A DNA stretch of 64,000 nucleotides from Amoebidium appalachense (GCA_963693365.1 CAVNZM010000005.1:9300001-9364000); one strand, 5' to 3'; positions 43,547 through 56,702 are shown, counted from the stretch's first letter. Translations and numbers: made by a program. The notes: generated by a model from the letters alone, not told the origin.

Positions 43547-44963
43547 TATACCTCCAAGGCTCCAACTCAATTCATTTACATGACGATTCGAACAGAAGTT
43601 TCGACGCCGGACTATAAACAAATCAATTCGGCTTTGCCCAATCGGGTTTGAGAAGGCAACATTCCTCAGATCGATAACTAGCTCTACCAATCAGATCGTC
43701 TGGTGGCTATCTACTTGAATATAATACGCGCCGAAGTAATACACCAATCAAATACGTCCATGATCCATATCTCCTCTTTTGAATCTAAACACTATTTTAA
43801 TGTATAACTGTCAAATAGTGATATCACGAGCACATGCCTCCGAAAATCTGATGACCAATAATCCGCGTCCGTCACCCAGGACACTGCGGACATGTGGACC
43901 ATTGGATCTGAACAAAAGGCCGAAAAGCAACTCGCGCACGTGTCATTTTCATTTCCGTTCTCCAAGATTTTCCTTCGCTCTACCAAACACCGCATGCACA
44001 TCTCCCACACGCGCAGGTAACTGCGCGAAAACATAACGCAGAACTAGGTAAGAGTTTTGAATTGAAATGGCGCGGGTGTTTGAGATAGAGATAGACACAG
44101 ACTTGACACAACCGCGAAGTTTGACAGGGCATGCGTGTGGAACACGTTAGAGGTTTTGCAGGTAAATGAAAAAAAGAAAAACGGAGGAAGTTTGAAAAAT
44201 CGTTGAAGCAAACGGAATACGCACTGTACCTGTTCATACGGTAGATTATGTTTGGAAATTTTCCGTTCGTCAGTCAAGAAACTCACAGCACGACACAGCC
44301 TCCTCGCGGCGCCTTCATTTTTTCAACAACGTGTTTCATTCAAACAGAAGCAAAATTGTTCCCATTTTCTCTGCTCTCCGTACGCTGCGGTTAATCATGT
44401 CTATTCTATAGAGCTGGGTGCCTTTCATTTATAAAACACAAACCGTGACTATTTTTCTTGACTGTGCAGCGTACATGCACGTGGAACCCGCTGTAGCATC
44501 AGGAGCATTACACGTGCGCGTCACAAACACGGATTTTTCCCTCACCCCACGTATCGAGTTTTTTGGTTTATGGCGTGTGTAAACCGAACATTTCAAACAC
44601 ACTATTTATGTGGCACATGGACACATTTTTCTTTTCCCACGGCCAGTACCCACCAATTTTGTTTATTCCCACGGCACCCGAAGATTTTTAATTTTACGGC
44701 GCTCACACACAAGAATATTGCAAACGCAAGCGCAATATTCTATCTGGCACGCGGGACACGGACACATTTTCTTTCCCCTTTGTGAAGGCGCCAACACGTA
44801 ACGCGACGCACACATTATGTTGCTATGGCATATGGTGGTCCTGGTTTCAACTTGGATTAGAAATACGTCATTTGGCTTGTTGCGTAGCCCTCTTGCGACA
44901 TGTTCCAATGAATAAGCATATTTGGAGCAACAGAGAGTGTACACATCGACACACAGTGGGCTG

Positions 44964-45002
<39 letters not shown>

Positions 45003-45332
45003 GCACTCTATTTAATGATCGAAAGTGGCCTTTGGTGGCACCTGTGTGTGTGTGCATATGTTGCACTATTGCTATCTTATGCACCCACCACTGCACACAC
45101 CTTTCTTACGTCCTAGGCATGGATTCATTCCTTGTGTTTCATTTACCTTCGTTTCTTTCTTCTCTCTCTCTTGCTCTAGAGCTGTGGTCTCTCATTCTTT
45201 TTAAACTTCTAATCCTGCCAGTTTTTTATTTGGCCAGCTAAAGCTAGTCTTTTTTTTTTTTTTTTTTTTTTTTTTTCCCCACAGACAACATATTGTCGAA
45301 AGTGGAAGGGGCATCAGCCGTGTCGACTCGCC

Positions 45333-46555
45333 ATGGCGCAGTGGTCAAATTGCGCACGTGCGCTTGCCCTAATTTGGGCAATCGCTGCCCCGACGGTCCA
45401 TGCGAATCAAATCGCGGCAGACATTGGCATGGGGGGGGCTAAAAATAACATCCTGCTCCCCAACGATTTCGCTTCACGGCTCACGCTCGGAACCGACGGT
45501 GGGGATACGCGGGAACAGTTGAAAAACGACACGAACGGGATCGATGTCGTCATTGTTGGAGCGGGAATGGCGGGTTTGGCAGCGGCAAGAGATCTTGCTA
45601 GAAGGGGCATGCAGGTAGTGATTTTGGAGGCACAGGACAGGGTGGGGGGGAGGGTGCAGACGAGCAGGGAGTGGGAGGATGTGGGGCTTTTGGAGTTGGG
45701 CGCAAATTGGATTCATGGCAACAGCAGGGATAACCCCCTCAGCAGGTATTAGACCCCCCGGCCCCCTATTGAACCCCCCCCTTTTGCATTTAAACGTGAA
45801 CGAGTTCTGCATGTCTTGTGTGCACCTGCTGTTTTTTTCAATGGACATATCTGCACGGTGTGCTCTGCTGTGAATCCTGTGGCTCTACTTTTGATGCATA
45901 TTACTCTGTGCCTGTGCCCTTTTTTATATCTGCTTCTCCGCTATTTGGTACCCGCTGTTACGTAACTGTGTGCCGAATCCCTCCCCCCCCCCCCCCCCCC
46001 CCCCCCCCCACACACACACACAAAAAAAATATGAAAAAGAAAGAAGACAGAAAGAACTAAAAAAAGAAAAGGGAAGAAAAGAGAAACGAACGCAAGATAT
46101 AAAGAACGAAAGAGTATTGTGTGCGTTTGCGACTGTATGTATTCATTATGTCTGGTCGAAGTATATCAGCAATTGTTCTGGTTGATTAAACATAAATATA
46201 TTGTTGTGTTCATCTTGAACTTGTTTTGTATTCATTTTTCGTCTTAAGAAGGGGCAAACTAACGATTAATGGTATTGTTTCTGGTAGAAATTGAAGCTTG
46301 GCCAAAAATGACCTTTAACGAAAAGCATCGAAACCAATATTCGCACTTGTGGCTACTTTTGCAAACTTTGAATAAGTCGCCCTATTTTAATCTTACATGT
46401 TAATAATTCTCCCAGCTATGCACGTCGGTTAAACCTGCGCCGCCACATCACCAACTATGCAAACACGGCGGCAATTCTCAAGAACGGATCCGTTCTAGCC
46501 CCGGCCACCATCCATCCAATGCAGGAGCTTTTTGAACAGGTCTCCCTGAAGGTAG

Positions 46556-46587
<32 letters not shown>

Positions 46588-48303
46588 AGTTGGGTTTCGT
46601 TAAGGAGGTGAATAGGTCGAAACTCGGGTACTGTGGATGACGTGGCCCTCCCCTGAGGATGGACTCTGCTTATTATGCATACTCTTTATGTATGGCTTCA
46701 ATTCTGCATCGTGTTATCCGTTTGTTCTTGTGTACTTCGTACTTTTTGACGCATTCAAACCCCCCCCCTCACCCTCCCCCGACGGGTTGCACCTGGCCTA
46801 TCCAATATCAACTAACATTCGGATTAACCCAAAACACATAGGCACATAGACTTCCATTGTCATGGAGAGGAAAAAAAAAAAAAAAAAAGGTGAGAGAGAA
46901 AGATTGCAGATGTGCTTGTATATGGTAGCGAAAGTGACTTTTTGGACCAAACACTAATTGATATTGTTTTTGGGCATATACAGCCTCAGGCCCAATATTT
47001 TTGGGTATTTTCATCAGCATTTTTTAGCTCACATGGGCGTACTCAAATAGCAGTTTTTACCATATATGGGCATGCCCATTGCCATTTTTGGTAACTGACT
47101 TTTGTGCACGTTGCAGGAGGCCAAGGAGTATGCCCGCAGGCTGGCTGAGGGTAAGCAACCAATCATCTCAATTGGTGATTTCCTCCGGCAGGCATGTTAA
47201 CCCCTCCCTCCCCCCCAAGTGAAACAGTATCTGAGTTGGGTTTCGTTAACGAGGGGAATAGGTCGAAACTCGGGTACTGTGGATGACGTGGGCCCCCCCT
47301 GAGGATGGGCTCTGCTTATTATGCATACTCTTTATGTATGGCTTGCATTCTGCATCGTGTTATCCGTTTGTTCTTGTGTACTTCGTACTTTTTGACGCAT
47401 TCAAACCCCCCCCCCCCCCCCCCCCCCCCCCCCACACACACACATGCCCGCCCGCCCTCGGCTCGTGTAAAGCACACAAAGACACACGTACACACACAGA
47501 AGCCTGAGCACACACTCGTATACCAACCACCCCCAAATTTGTTTGTATTTCCGTGGTGTGGACTGTGTTGTGTTCTTCGTTTTGTGCTTAGGTGGTCCGC
47601 GCTAGGTACCCAAAAAGTGACCACACAAAACACACACACATGCGCATTCGCCCCCCCACTATCCCAGTTCCAGCCCCTTGCGACCCTTTTGTCCCTCTAT
47701 TACACTCTGTCCATCTCGCAGGTGCTAACATTCCCTTTTATGGCAGGTGAGTGAAAGCCGCAACCTTAAAGGTGTGGAGCGAGACTACTTCATGCACCTG
47801 GCCAGTCTAAAAATAGAACACTGGGTGGCTGCCGACATCAACCTTCTCTCATTGGACGATTGGAATTCAGCCAATCAGTTTGATGTACGTGATAGACCCC
47901 CTCCCTCCCCCTTCCCCCCTGTCCACACACACAGGCACACATCTGCACCCTCTTTTGTCTATAAGGTTACCATTCCCGTGTGCATTTGTACCCCCTCTCG
48001 CCTCCCCCATGTCCTCCCTCCCCCCCCCCCCCCCCCCCCCCATCCCCTCCCCTGCACACACACGCATCGCGTGTTAGCCCCTTATCTGTTAGCACTCCCC
48101 CTCCCCCCCTTCTCTGCCTCTTGGGTTATCCACACACAACGAAAAATCCGAACTAAATCCATTTTTCCTTTCCGCAGGGAGATGATGAGTTCATTATGGG
48201 GGGATTTCAAAAGGTCCCCGAGGAGCTCTGGAGAGAGGCGAGAGATAGTGCCGTACAGCCTCCAACACTGTTTTTGGGCCAAAATGTGACTGCCATCGAC
48301 TAC

Positions 48304-48341
<38 letters not shown>

Positions 48342-49609
48342 ACTTTTGTGCATGCACGTGTGTGTGTATGTGTACTGGGTGTGTCTCTCGAATGTGTGCA
48401 AATGTGGATTTTGGGTGTCAACTTTTGTATTACGCAAGCCCTTTCGTAAGCGGTAGAGAATATCAATTTGATTAAACGTCTCTAGAAAGGCAATTAAAGC
48501 TAATGGTTGCATGATCCCAACAGTGGCCCACAAGTAACCGTGAGGACGGCTGATGGGGGGTCCTATGTGTGCAACTATGTGGTGGTGACGGTGTCCCTGG
48601 GGGTGCTCAAGAACAGGAAAATTGAATTTTCGCCTGCGCTGCCGTCCAGCCACCAGGCTGCTATTGATAACCTCCTGCACGGTGTCCTCAACAAGATCTT
48701 CCTCAAATTTCCTGAAGGCTAGACCCCCCCCCCCCCCCCCCCTCCTTCTCCGTCCTCCCCCTCGTTACCAGGAGTCTGATTACGTAGTGTTTGCAGAATA
48801 CGCACGTACAATTTACGTTAGGTCACATGTTCAGTTGGTGTTTTGCCTAGTGGAATGGATGGATGTGTTTGTATGTCGAAAGGGAAGTAAAAAGGGGGGA
48901 AGAGGGGAAAGAAATCGGTAGGCTTGGAGAAACAATCAAGTGTGTGTGTGTGTGTGTGTTAGTGTGTGTGTTTGGGGAGGGGGGGGGGGGGGGGGGTAGT
49001 AGAATATCAAGCGATGTTCCCTATATACTCAGCTTTACATTTTTTAGAAGGAAGTAAAAAGGGGGGAAGGGGGGAGAGATCTTGGTAGGCTTGGAGAAGC
49101 AATCAAATTTGTGTGTGTGTGTGTGTGTGTGTTGGGGGGGAGGGGGGGGGGAGTAGAATATTTTGAGCCATATTCCCTATACATATTAGTATATTCGACT
49201 TTACTAATTTCTGTGTTATATCTCGGCAGGTCCCGACGGTTCTGCCCCGTTCTGGGTGAAGAAGGTAGGAGACGTGCAGATGATAGAGTATGTCGGGGAG
49301 ATACCCAAGGAATATGGCCGGCTGGACGAGATATACTCCCTCTACCACAACTACCGAAGTCCAGTTCTGTTGTGCTTTACGGGTGGAGAGCCCGGTTTGA
49401 AGGTAAAAGTCCCCCTCCCCCTCCCACCAAATCACCACCGCGCACGCACAAAAAAACCACACACGAACCCCCCCCCCCCCCCCCCCCTCCCCTCTCCCCC
49501 ACACCACCACCACCCCACCCCACCCCACCCCGCGGCCCTCTCAGAATCTCTCGATCCTTTCAGGCTCTCCCTACTATCTGCGGCCCACACATTTTCTAAA
49601 AATAATCCG

Positions 49610-49641
<32 letters not shown>

Positions 49642-50035
49642 ACCACCACCACCACCACCACCACCATAACCCACCACCATAACAACAACAACAACAACAC
49701 ACACACACACGCAGTACGAGGCGCTCTCGGACGAAGAAACCATCTCCGTGCTCATGAAGACACTCCGGTGGATGTTTGGAGAGGACATCCCCGACCCCAT
49801 CGACTACATCATTTCCCGGTGGGGGCAAAACCCGTATTCGTACGGGAGTTACTCCAGTCTATGTACGGAGTGTACCCCAGATATGAGAGATCACCTTGCC
49901 GAACCGATTAGGGGGAGGTTGTTTTTGAGCGGGGAGGCGACGAGTAGGCAGTACCCCGGTTATGTCCATGGTGGGTTGCTGGCTGGAGTCGACACGGCAA
50001 GGAAAGTGTGCGAATCTGCGGGGTGTTTTCCTTGA
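45333..50035 (+). CDS. Flavin-containing amine oxidase (polyamine oxidase/LSD1 fold), predicted secreted
   Basis: Eight exons join in phase: 45333-45745, 46416-46551, 47117-47191, 47747-47884, 48178-48305, 48524-48717, 49230-49402, 49715-50035 (TGA). They give 525 residues. Residues 8-25 form a signal-peptide-like segment (ARALALIWAIAAPTVHA). The FAD dinucleotide motif VVIVGAGMAGLAAARDL lies at about 72-88, VVILEAQDRVGGR at 95-107, and the C-terminal FAD motif LSGEATSRQYPGYVHGG at about 490-506. The Lys of VLNKIFLKF matches the conserved flavin-site lysine of the family. Such enzymes oxidise polyamines or other amines, releasing H2O2; the substrate is not deducible here. Two introns (47192-47746, 48718-49229) have GC donors, both required by phase. 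The first exon stays open upstream to a possible acceptor at 45284, so an earlier start is possible, but the ATG gives a sensible leader. Convergent with the GPANK1-like gene. Confidence 0.85.
46587..46757 (+). repeat. Dispersed intronic repeat, copy 2
   Basis: Begins GAGTTGGGTTTCGTTAA, contains AGGTCGAAACTCGGGTACTG and the GAGGATGG core, and ends GCATTCAAA before C's. It lies in the second intron of the oxidase, in sense. Confidence 0.9.
47192..47746 (+). other. GC-AG intron in the amine oxidase
   Basis: Donor CGGCAG|GCATGT and acceptor TATGGCAG|GTGAGTG. The nearby GT at 47151 (GTAAGC) would leave the reading frame one base off. The GC donor adds KQPIISIGDFLRQ and keeps phase 0. Confidence 0.65.
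47233..47406 (+). repeat. Dispersed intronic repeat, copy 3
   Basis: About 95% like copy 2 by eye over 170 bp, with the same start (GAGTTGGG) and the same end (GCATTCAAA then C-run). It lies in the next intron of the same gene, same orientation. Confidence 0.9.
48718..49229 (+). other. GC-AG intron in the amine oxidase
   Basis: Donor CCTGAAG|GCTAGA followed at once by a C-run; acceptor TCTCGGCAG|GTCCC. It joins FPEG to PDGSAPFWVKKVGD in phase. No GT lies near the exon edge. Confidence 0.75.
48881..49210. repeat. Tandem duplication of about 167 bp in an intron
   Basis: Two units, starting near 48881 and 49048, each contain GGAAGTAAAAAGGGGGGAAG, TAGGCTTGGAGAA, a (TG)n-G(n) block, TAGAATAT and TTCCCTATA. 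They lie inside the oxidase GC-AG intron. Confidence 0.92.
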
Positions 50036-50992
50036 AAAAAAACCCCGCGTTTGGCCCTTGCTGTGTCATAATAGATCCCCTTGACACCGGACACCGAAAT
50101 TTCTCTTTGGGTTTGCGGATGTGCTGACCCTTCGTATGTTGGGCTTAGCAGGGGGATTTCCCGATCGATATTATGGAAATAGAATATCTATTGTTGATAA
50201 TGATGATTTGAGTTAAATTCATGAACACCTCTGATTTTGACATAGCTTTAAGCATAGGTTTCTTTATCCAGAGGTCCAAGAAAGCCCTCCGTGTATAGAT
50301 GTGTGAAAATTATAATTCCGACTTTGCTTTTACAATTCTTGAGAGTTGCATATATGTGGTGCGGGTAATGATAGTTTCTATGTAGCTAATGATAATATGT
50401 CTTTGTACATTGTGTGCAAAGCTAGATAGTGTGATCCGATGATGACCAACCTGATTTTGTTGAACTCTAAGGGAATTGTCGGGACTGGTGATATGGTGTT
50501 GAGTGGAGCTGTGCCCATGGTCTAATGGTGAGTCAATAAATAATGACCCAAGTTACAAAGCTAAACATTTCGATTTGCCTCCCCCGCCCCCCCCCCCCCC
50601 CCCCCCCCCCCCCGCCCTCCACCACCCACCCACCCACCCACCCAACTTTCCTTCCACCACACATATGTACATAGGCATGACGTCGACATAACCAACGTTG
50701 TGAATGCGTACTTTGCTCGAGAGTCAACCATCCCCCAACACACACACACACACAACACACACACACAAACCGTCTTGAGCTTGAGCCTCAGTGGCTAGAT
50801 GCATATATACGGTGCTTGCAAAGGTTGAACACTTGTGATACGCCCTAAAGCTAGGCTACCTGATTACTACGGTCTCCACTGTGAGTTGCTAACTTTGCAC
50901 GTACACGTGTATGCTGAGCCCGAGTGTGCCCAGCTGGATATTCCCGATATATTACCCACACCTAACTTCCATTACGTAAACTTTGTCCAATC

Positions 50993-51029
<37 letters not shown>

Positions 51030-51590
51030 TTCTTCCAAGGTTTTCACATGCACTGCTGCACGCCTGCAGCTGTTGCAAATGGTGCAATACGTATACCTGG
51101 GGGCTGTGGCACGCGCGCGTCACAGTGACATGCGAGGTAGTCCGGTGAACAGGTCAAAACTCAAGTACTGTGATTGATTTGCCTTTGCCGGACGGGCTTT
51201 TCATTGATCAAGATACGTATATGTACGATGTCAGATGTACTCTTTTGTGCATGCAAAACTTAACTTTGCATTTGTACGGTATGCAATCTCTTGTTGTGTT
51301 GGCCTTATGGTTTCTTGTACGTATAATCAATGGCCTTCCCATCAGCTCATTCGCCCATGTAATACTGTTACACACCGATATTGTCAACCGCACACGTAGC
51401 CCACATAGCAAAACAACTTCAACTTGCTACATGTCAAGAACGCCCAGTATATTGGATGCTACACACGCCCGTTATTTTCGAGCCTTATGTGGTCAGACAT
51501 ACAGTAAAGATAGTAGGGAAACTCTAGCAACCAGCTTTCAAGTAATTGTGTTTGAATAAGCAAATACATACAATCTATCCTTCCCCCCCA

Positions 51591-51633
<43 letters not shown>

Positions 51634-51862
51634 AGGTGTACACGTCTACAAATATCAAGTTCTTACATGCACATACATACCGTTCATAGTTGCATAAAAC
51701 AAAACAAGACAAAAAAAATCCCTCTCGCAGACGCCCGCACCTAAAGAAACATTAACTACATAGGAGCCCCCCCTCCCCCCCCCCCCCCCCCAAAATAAAA
51801 TAAAATAAAAAATAATAATAAATAAATAAATAAATAAATAAACAAATAAAAACCATCTCGTT
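50036..51862. other. Convergent 3' flanks of the oxidase and GPANK1-like genes
   Basis: Unique sequence with C-runs at 50590-50613 and 51001-51029 and a G-run at 51594-51632. A stretch near 51145-51300 (AGGTCAAAACTCAAGTACTG) resembles the dispersed intronic repeat but is much diverged. A (TAAA)n-like stretch runs along 51793-51850. No gene seen. Confidence 0.6.
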
Positions 51863-53749
51863 TCACTCATTCATATACCTACGCATATCCCTCTCCCAGT
51901 GTTTCTCCCTCTTCTCCCTCTTCATCAGCTCCCGTTTAGTCATCCCCCCAGACACGTTTTTCTTTTTCACATCCTCCACTGCCCGTATATCTCCCGCCTG
52001 AAAATGCGTCACCTTAGCCTTGCTCGCATCGCCGTTTTTCACGCCTATCCCGGCTCTATCCCTCTTTAAAACAGTAGCGATGGGGTTTTTCCTCCCTTCG
52101 CCCTCCTTCCCCAACCCTTCCCCTTCCTCCCACCCTTCCTTCTTCAGGATTTTGTAACCTGGGTTCTTGGCCGAGCTGGGGATAACATGCACCGTTTCAC
52201 GTTTTACACCGAAATTATGCAGAGTTGACGCCAAATGTTTCTGCCATTGACTCAAGCTCACATCCGTCCTACACACATCACACCTCCTCGTTTCCTCCCT
52301 CGCGGGCGCACGTTCCTTTCTCCCTTCTCCCTTTCCCGTTTTCGCTCGTTTCGTGCCCTTTTCACTCCCAGGTTCCTCCTTTATTTGCACCATATTACCA
52401 ACCGCTGCGGCACCACCGTTTGGGCCCCATCTATGTTTTTCGTTTTTCGTTTCCATACGCCGCCGTTTCCTCTCCCCTCCAATCACCCTGTTCTTCTCCC
52501 CTCCCTCCCCCTCTTCCTCCTCGCTCTCCGTATCATCCCACCTACTCCCGCCCTTTTTCACGTTTTCCATTCCCTCCTCTGCTTTCACTACCGCTTGTGT
52601 CCTGCTCCGAAGGTCATGTTCATGCATCACCACCTCTTCCTTCAACTTTCCCCTTGACGCATCCCGTTTCCTCCATCGCTGCACATGTGTATAAATGAGA
52701 TCAGAAACAATGTGCGCCCCATGCTTTTTTGAAATTCGCGCAATGTCAATTGCGTTTTGCCCCTTGTTGTCCGTTATCGTAGGGTCCGCTCCGTGGTCCA
52801 GCAAATACCTAACAACATGCAAACGGCCCTCGCAAGCTGCACACATAAGCGGCGTCCACCCATAATCATCGCGCATGTCGATGAGAGCAGCAGAACCAGT
52901 AAGGGATGATTGAATGACGTCGAGGTTGCCTTCTTGAGATGCGCGGAGAAGTTTACGTGTGAGCTCGGTTAGATCAGGCTGTGTGGGTGCTTGAACAGTG
53001 GCTACTGGTATATGTTTTTGCTTTCTTTGATTGGAAGTGGTAGTGGATGGAGTGGCACTCTCGCCATCCTTAGCAGGTGGAAGGGAAAGAACTTCTTGGT
53101 AGATGCTCAGTGCTTGCTCACCAGACAGTGGCCCACCTGAGTGAGTGAGTGTGTGGGTGAGTGTGTGTTTGTGTGTGTGTGTGCGCGCATGTGTGAGTGA
53201 GACAGAGTGTATGTATGTGTGTGTGTGTGTGCAGGTGTATGTGTGGATCTCCTGTAGAGATGGAAGAATGTGTGGTGTTGGCGTGCCGTGTAGTGTTTGT
53301 ATGGTAACATGTGTTGTGTAAAAAGTCAACGAAAAAAGGGTCAGTAAGGGACAGAGTTACACGTATGAACTCGGCAGCCCTATCCACTGTGGCCTGTTCG
53401 TTATCAAACTCAACACTAGCATGAACAAGATTCACAAGCATGCACCCTTGTGCTTAACCATTCCCCTCTGCACACTGCCCAACGTGAGCCACGGCGTAAG
53501 TGAGCGCGTGTGTATAAGGTGAGAGTAGCCTAAGAGTGTGCCGGAACACAAGTGTGTGATGCTTGCAACTGTGGTTAGGGGGAGAAGGCGCTCTTGTGGA
53601 AGCGCGCGGTGTGAGCCACGGTGTGTGTGTGTGTGTGCGAACGTGTGCGCGTGCGTGCGTGCATGTGAGTGTCATGTGCTTTCTGCTGCCGCTGGTGGTA
53701 GTGGCTTTAGGCTTTGAGGGGGAGAGGAGGGGTGTTGGAGGGGAAGGGG

Positions 53750-53781
<32 letters not shown>

Positions 53782-54283
53782 AAGGGGGCGGCGGGCGGGG
53801 AGGGTAGGAGGAGGATTAGGTTTAAGTTTGTAACGGAGTAAACCGGCTAAAAGAAGGGGAAAATGACTCACCTTTCCCCTTCCCATGTTCCTCCTGCTTC
53901 CATGGTTCCAACTCTCCTGTTATTGCCGGCACAAATCTCACATGGTGGCGGTAGCTGTGTGCCTTGCGCGAGAGCTGCTGTCCCTCAGCCTCCATACCTG
54001 CCGTCATAACGTATATGGCCTGGGTGAAACGCTTAGTGTTGGTGTCTTGGCATGTTGGAAAAATCATAAAGCTATTCAGACGGACAAAGCGTGCCGGCCG
54101 TACGCTCAGGCTCAACTGCACCACAAGTAACGTCGTCAAGTTCTGCCCCGCGGCCGTCAGTTCTAGACCGGTACCATGGACGGCAAGCAGCCGACCTCCG
54201 AAACTCAAGGCACATGCGCCTGGCCGTGTAACTATCCATTTAGTATCCACAGAGGCCCAATGGACGCTTATAGAACCTAGCAT
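51863..54283 (-). CDS. GPANK1: GPANK1-like ankyrin, zinc-finger and G-patch protein
   Basis: Proposed exons are 54283-53872, 53452-53363 and 53136-51863, in phase, giving 591 residues. The last exon is strong. It carries an LLRASQEGNLDVI segment, ankyrin repeats (GWTPLMCAACEGRLHVVRYL) at about 225-310, then a charged low-complexity stretch. A single zinc-finger-like unit, CDVCRTDV...HLASTLH, lies near 452. The G-patch (GYKILKKEGWEEGEGLGKEG, then NPIATVLKRD) is at about 491-533, followed by the family tail VTHFQAGDIRAV...HWERDMRRYMN. This order matches animal GPANK1. G-patch proteins usually act with DEAH helicases in RNA processing; that role is inferred. The N-terminal exons are uncertain: the middle exon has a weak acceptor (TTAAG or ACAAG) and a weak donor (ATAC|GTGTAA). 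The first exon (137 codons, donor AAAG|GTGAGT) is unique in sequence and could belong to a separate gene. Confidence 0.8.
53136..53362 (-). other. Intron of the GPANK1-like gene with CA-rich 3' end
   Basis: The coding-strand 3' end is CA/CTCA-rich and reaches the acceptor CACTCAG|GTGGGC. The donor ATAC|GTGTAA is weak. The intron happens to be open in one frame, so read-through would add a His/Thr-rich insert. The first base of the range, 53136, is the exon start. Confidence 0.5.
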
Positions 54284-55235
54284 GGTTTTCTTTTGAATTT
54301 GACAATCCTGGTCACGAAAGACTCCTGAAACATTCCGGAAAATCAAAGAATGGAATGGGCCCGGGTACCATATCAGGAGCGGGCAATTTTTGAATTCTCC
54401 CTCCCCGGCCCCGCCGGGGAAAATTTGAGGGTTTTTGGACCTCAAAGAAGTCAAATCCTGCAAAATCCACTACCGGGAGGCCAAAAAGGGTGATTTTACA
54501 AAAAAGGAGGGACATACATGAAAAAGAGAAAATGGGCGAGTTCAGTGGGCTGCCGATAAGTATATTTCGTGCTGGGCCGGTATACATGCTGCCGTGGTTG
54601 TTGCTGTAGACGGCAGTATGGCATCGCATGTGTCACGTGACCTGCACGTGAATGCGACCATGTGCAGGCACTGAGTCTAGGGGGATTTGTATGTGTGTTT
54701 TGGAGCACCGACAAGGCAGAGCCAGGGTGAGGGATGTGTAAACATGGAGTTTAGGGAGATCGTGCTGCTATTGTAACATGTGCACAAAACAGCCACGTGC
54801 ACCGGCACACTCCGGTGTACAGAACAATAATATGCACATGCGTCACTGTAATATCATGTATGCGCATGCCGCACAAGGTTTAGGAGACCACCACAGTATA
54901 TACTATTTTCTTTTGGTTGATATCCATGTAGGAATGGTGTGTTGCAGTTGTCATGATCAGCCTGAGGCAGGCACGTGCACTCACTGAATCACTAGAACTC
55001 ATGAATAAAAAATACATTCGCTAAAAACGGCAAGGTAAATTTGGGGCCAAGCTATTATTTCCCCCTTTTAAACGTTTTTTTAGCTCCAAGAACTTCGACG
55101 CCAAAATTTCTATATTTGGCCATCGTATATGATAATGAACACGTGTACTTAAATTAAAGTAGTTATATAAATATGAGCGGCCCGTTACAAATACAGTGAC
55201 GAAAAACAGTGACCCACGAGCAGTTTTTCTTTCTA

Positions 55236-55280
<45 letters not shown>

Positions 55281-56614
55281 ACACACACCAGACACACACA
55301 CCACCACCACGGTGACCACCACCACCACCACCACCACCACTCACCCCTTAAAAAAACCACACACATACGTGCACGTGTACACACACACACAGAACACCAC
55401 CACCACCTCCACTGGACCCCATTTCCTCGTTGTTTTCTTAAGCCTTCAGACCAGTCCTGCACACTGGAGTTAAACAATTGAATTCACCTAGGCTGACATG
55501 CATCCACCCCCGCCTTCCACTTCCCTCCCCCCCCACCCCCACCCCCCACCCCCCCCACCCCCACCCCCTCCCCCTCGATGAAGAAGGGCCCCCGTAAGCC
55601 TTGGGGGGGGGGGGGGGGGGGGGGGAAGGGGAAGGGGGGAGGCTCTTGAGCCTCCGGGTAGGGAAGTGGGGTCCGGGGATCCGGAGAGGAGGGGGGGGGG
55701 GGGGGGGGGGGGGGGAAGGGGGCATATAATATTGGGCCTAGATATCATAGTATGGGGCCCCGGGGGAGGGAGAGGTGGGGGGGAGGGGGGAGGATCCACG
55801 GGAAAGACCTTTAGGTGCATGTTCTTATTTATACCCCCTTCGAATCATCCCCCCTCTCCCCCCCCCTCCCCCCCCCCCCTGAGTGCAGGCCGTGACGTAG
55901 CTACGATAACCCTGCAGAAGGCAACAAAAATGTATTAATTACTAGCACTATACATGTGTTCATAGTGCAGCTTGCACCACGTATGATCTCAGCAACTTTA
56001 AAGTAGTCACAAAGTTTAGTTATTTTCATTATTTTCATTGCTCTGAACTCTATTACTCTGAAATGATCACCGTGCATGTGCCGCAAGATAACAACCCTAT
56101 ATGTGTGCAGCTGCTGCCTGCAGGTTAGACTCGCTGAAAAGACAATTGTCAGTGTGCATCCGACGCTTGCAGCTGCAGCTAGCCTCTGCAACATTAATAC
56201 TTGCCAAGTGAATGCTCTTACACTTGATCATCATTCACTCAAAAAACCGAGGACCGACAGATTAAATATTAATGTCGATCCGAATGATCAGCAAGTGTCT
56301 ATGCGTACTACTATATATACACACACGTAAAATGCGAAGCTATCAGTTACAAGGCACACCTGCTGCACTGGCACACATACACATACACACCGGCAGATCG
56401 ATGCTGTCAAAATTTACTTTCATGTACTTCGTAGGTCCGACACAGGTGCACATGAACACGTACATATGTACAAGCCGCGCACACACCACACCACACATAC
56501 ACACACACACACACACACTCACACACACACACGCACACACGCACACACGCACACACGCACACACGCACGCACGCACGCACACACACACACACACGCACGC
56601 ACGCGCGCGCGCGC

Positions 56615-56702
<88 letters not shown>

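Larger units (their letters stand above)
38647..45332. other. Intergenic, repeat-rich, no supported gene
   Basis: Holds C-run/(CA) blocks (39375-39435, 40274-40305, 40584-40655), CA arrays (40980-41105), G/C tracts near 41670-41820 and 42100-42165, a 45-nt G-run (43501-43545) and (TA)n at 43219-43246. Unique sequence at 43550-44900 contains several CCAAT motifs (43688, 43744). T-runs lie at 44966-45001 and 45250-45276. Open stretches near 42614-42820 and 43779-44036 are not convincing. Confidence 0.55.

Noticed and set aside
47117-47150. GT donor (GTAAGC) at 47151 for the oxidase exon
   Set aside because: It leaves the frame one base out for the next exon; the GC donor at 47192 keeps phase.
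50511-50580. A-box-like TGGTCTAATGG resembling a tRNA start
   Set aside because: No cloverleaf can be folded and no B-box follows at the right distance.
51145-51300. Possible sixth copy of the dispersed intronic repeat
   Set aside because: Only short segments match and it is not in an intron; similarity is too weak to count.
56076-56330. Open frame with RLAEKTIVSVHPTLAAAASL
   Set aside because: Reasonable composition, but no start, splice partner or known domain; left as intergenic.
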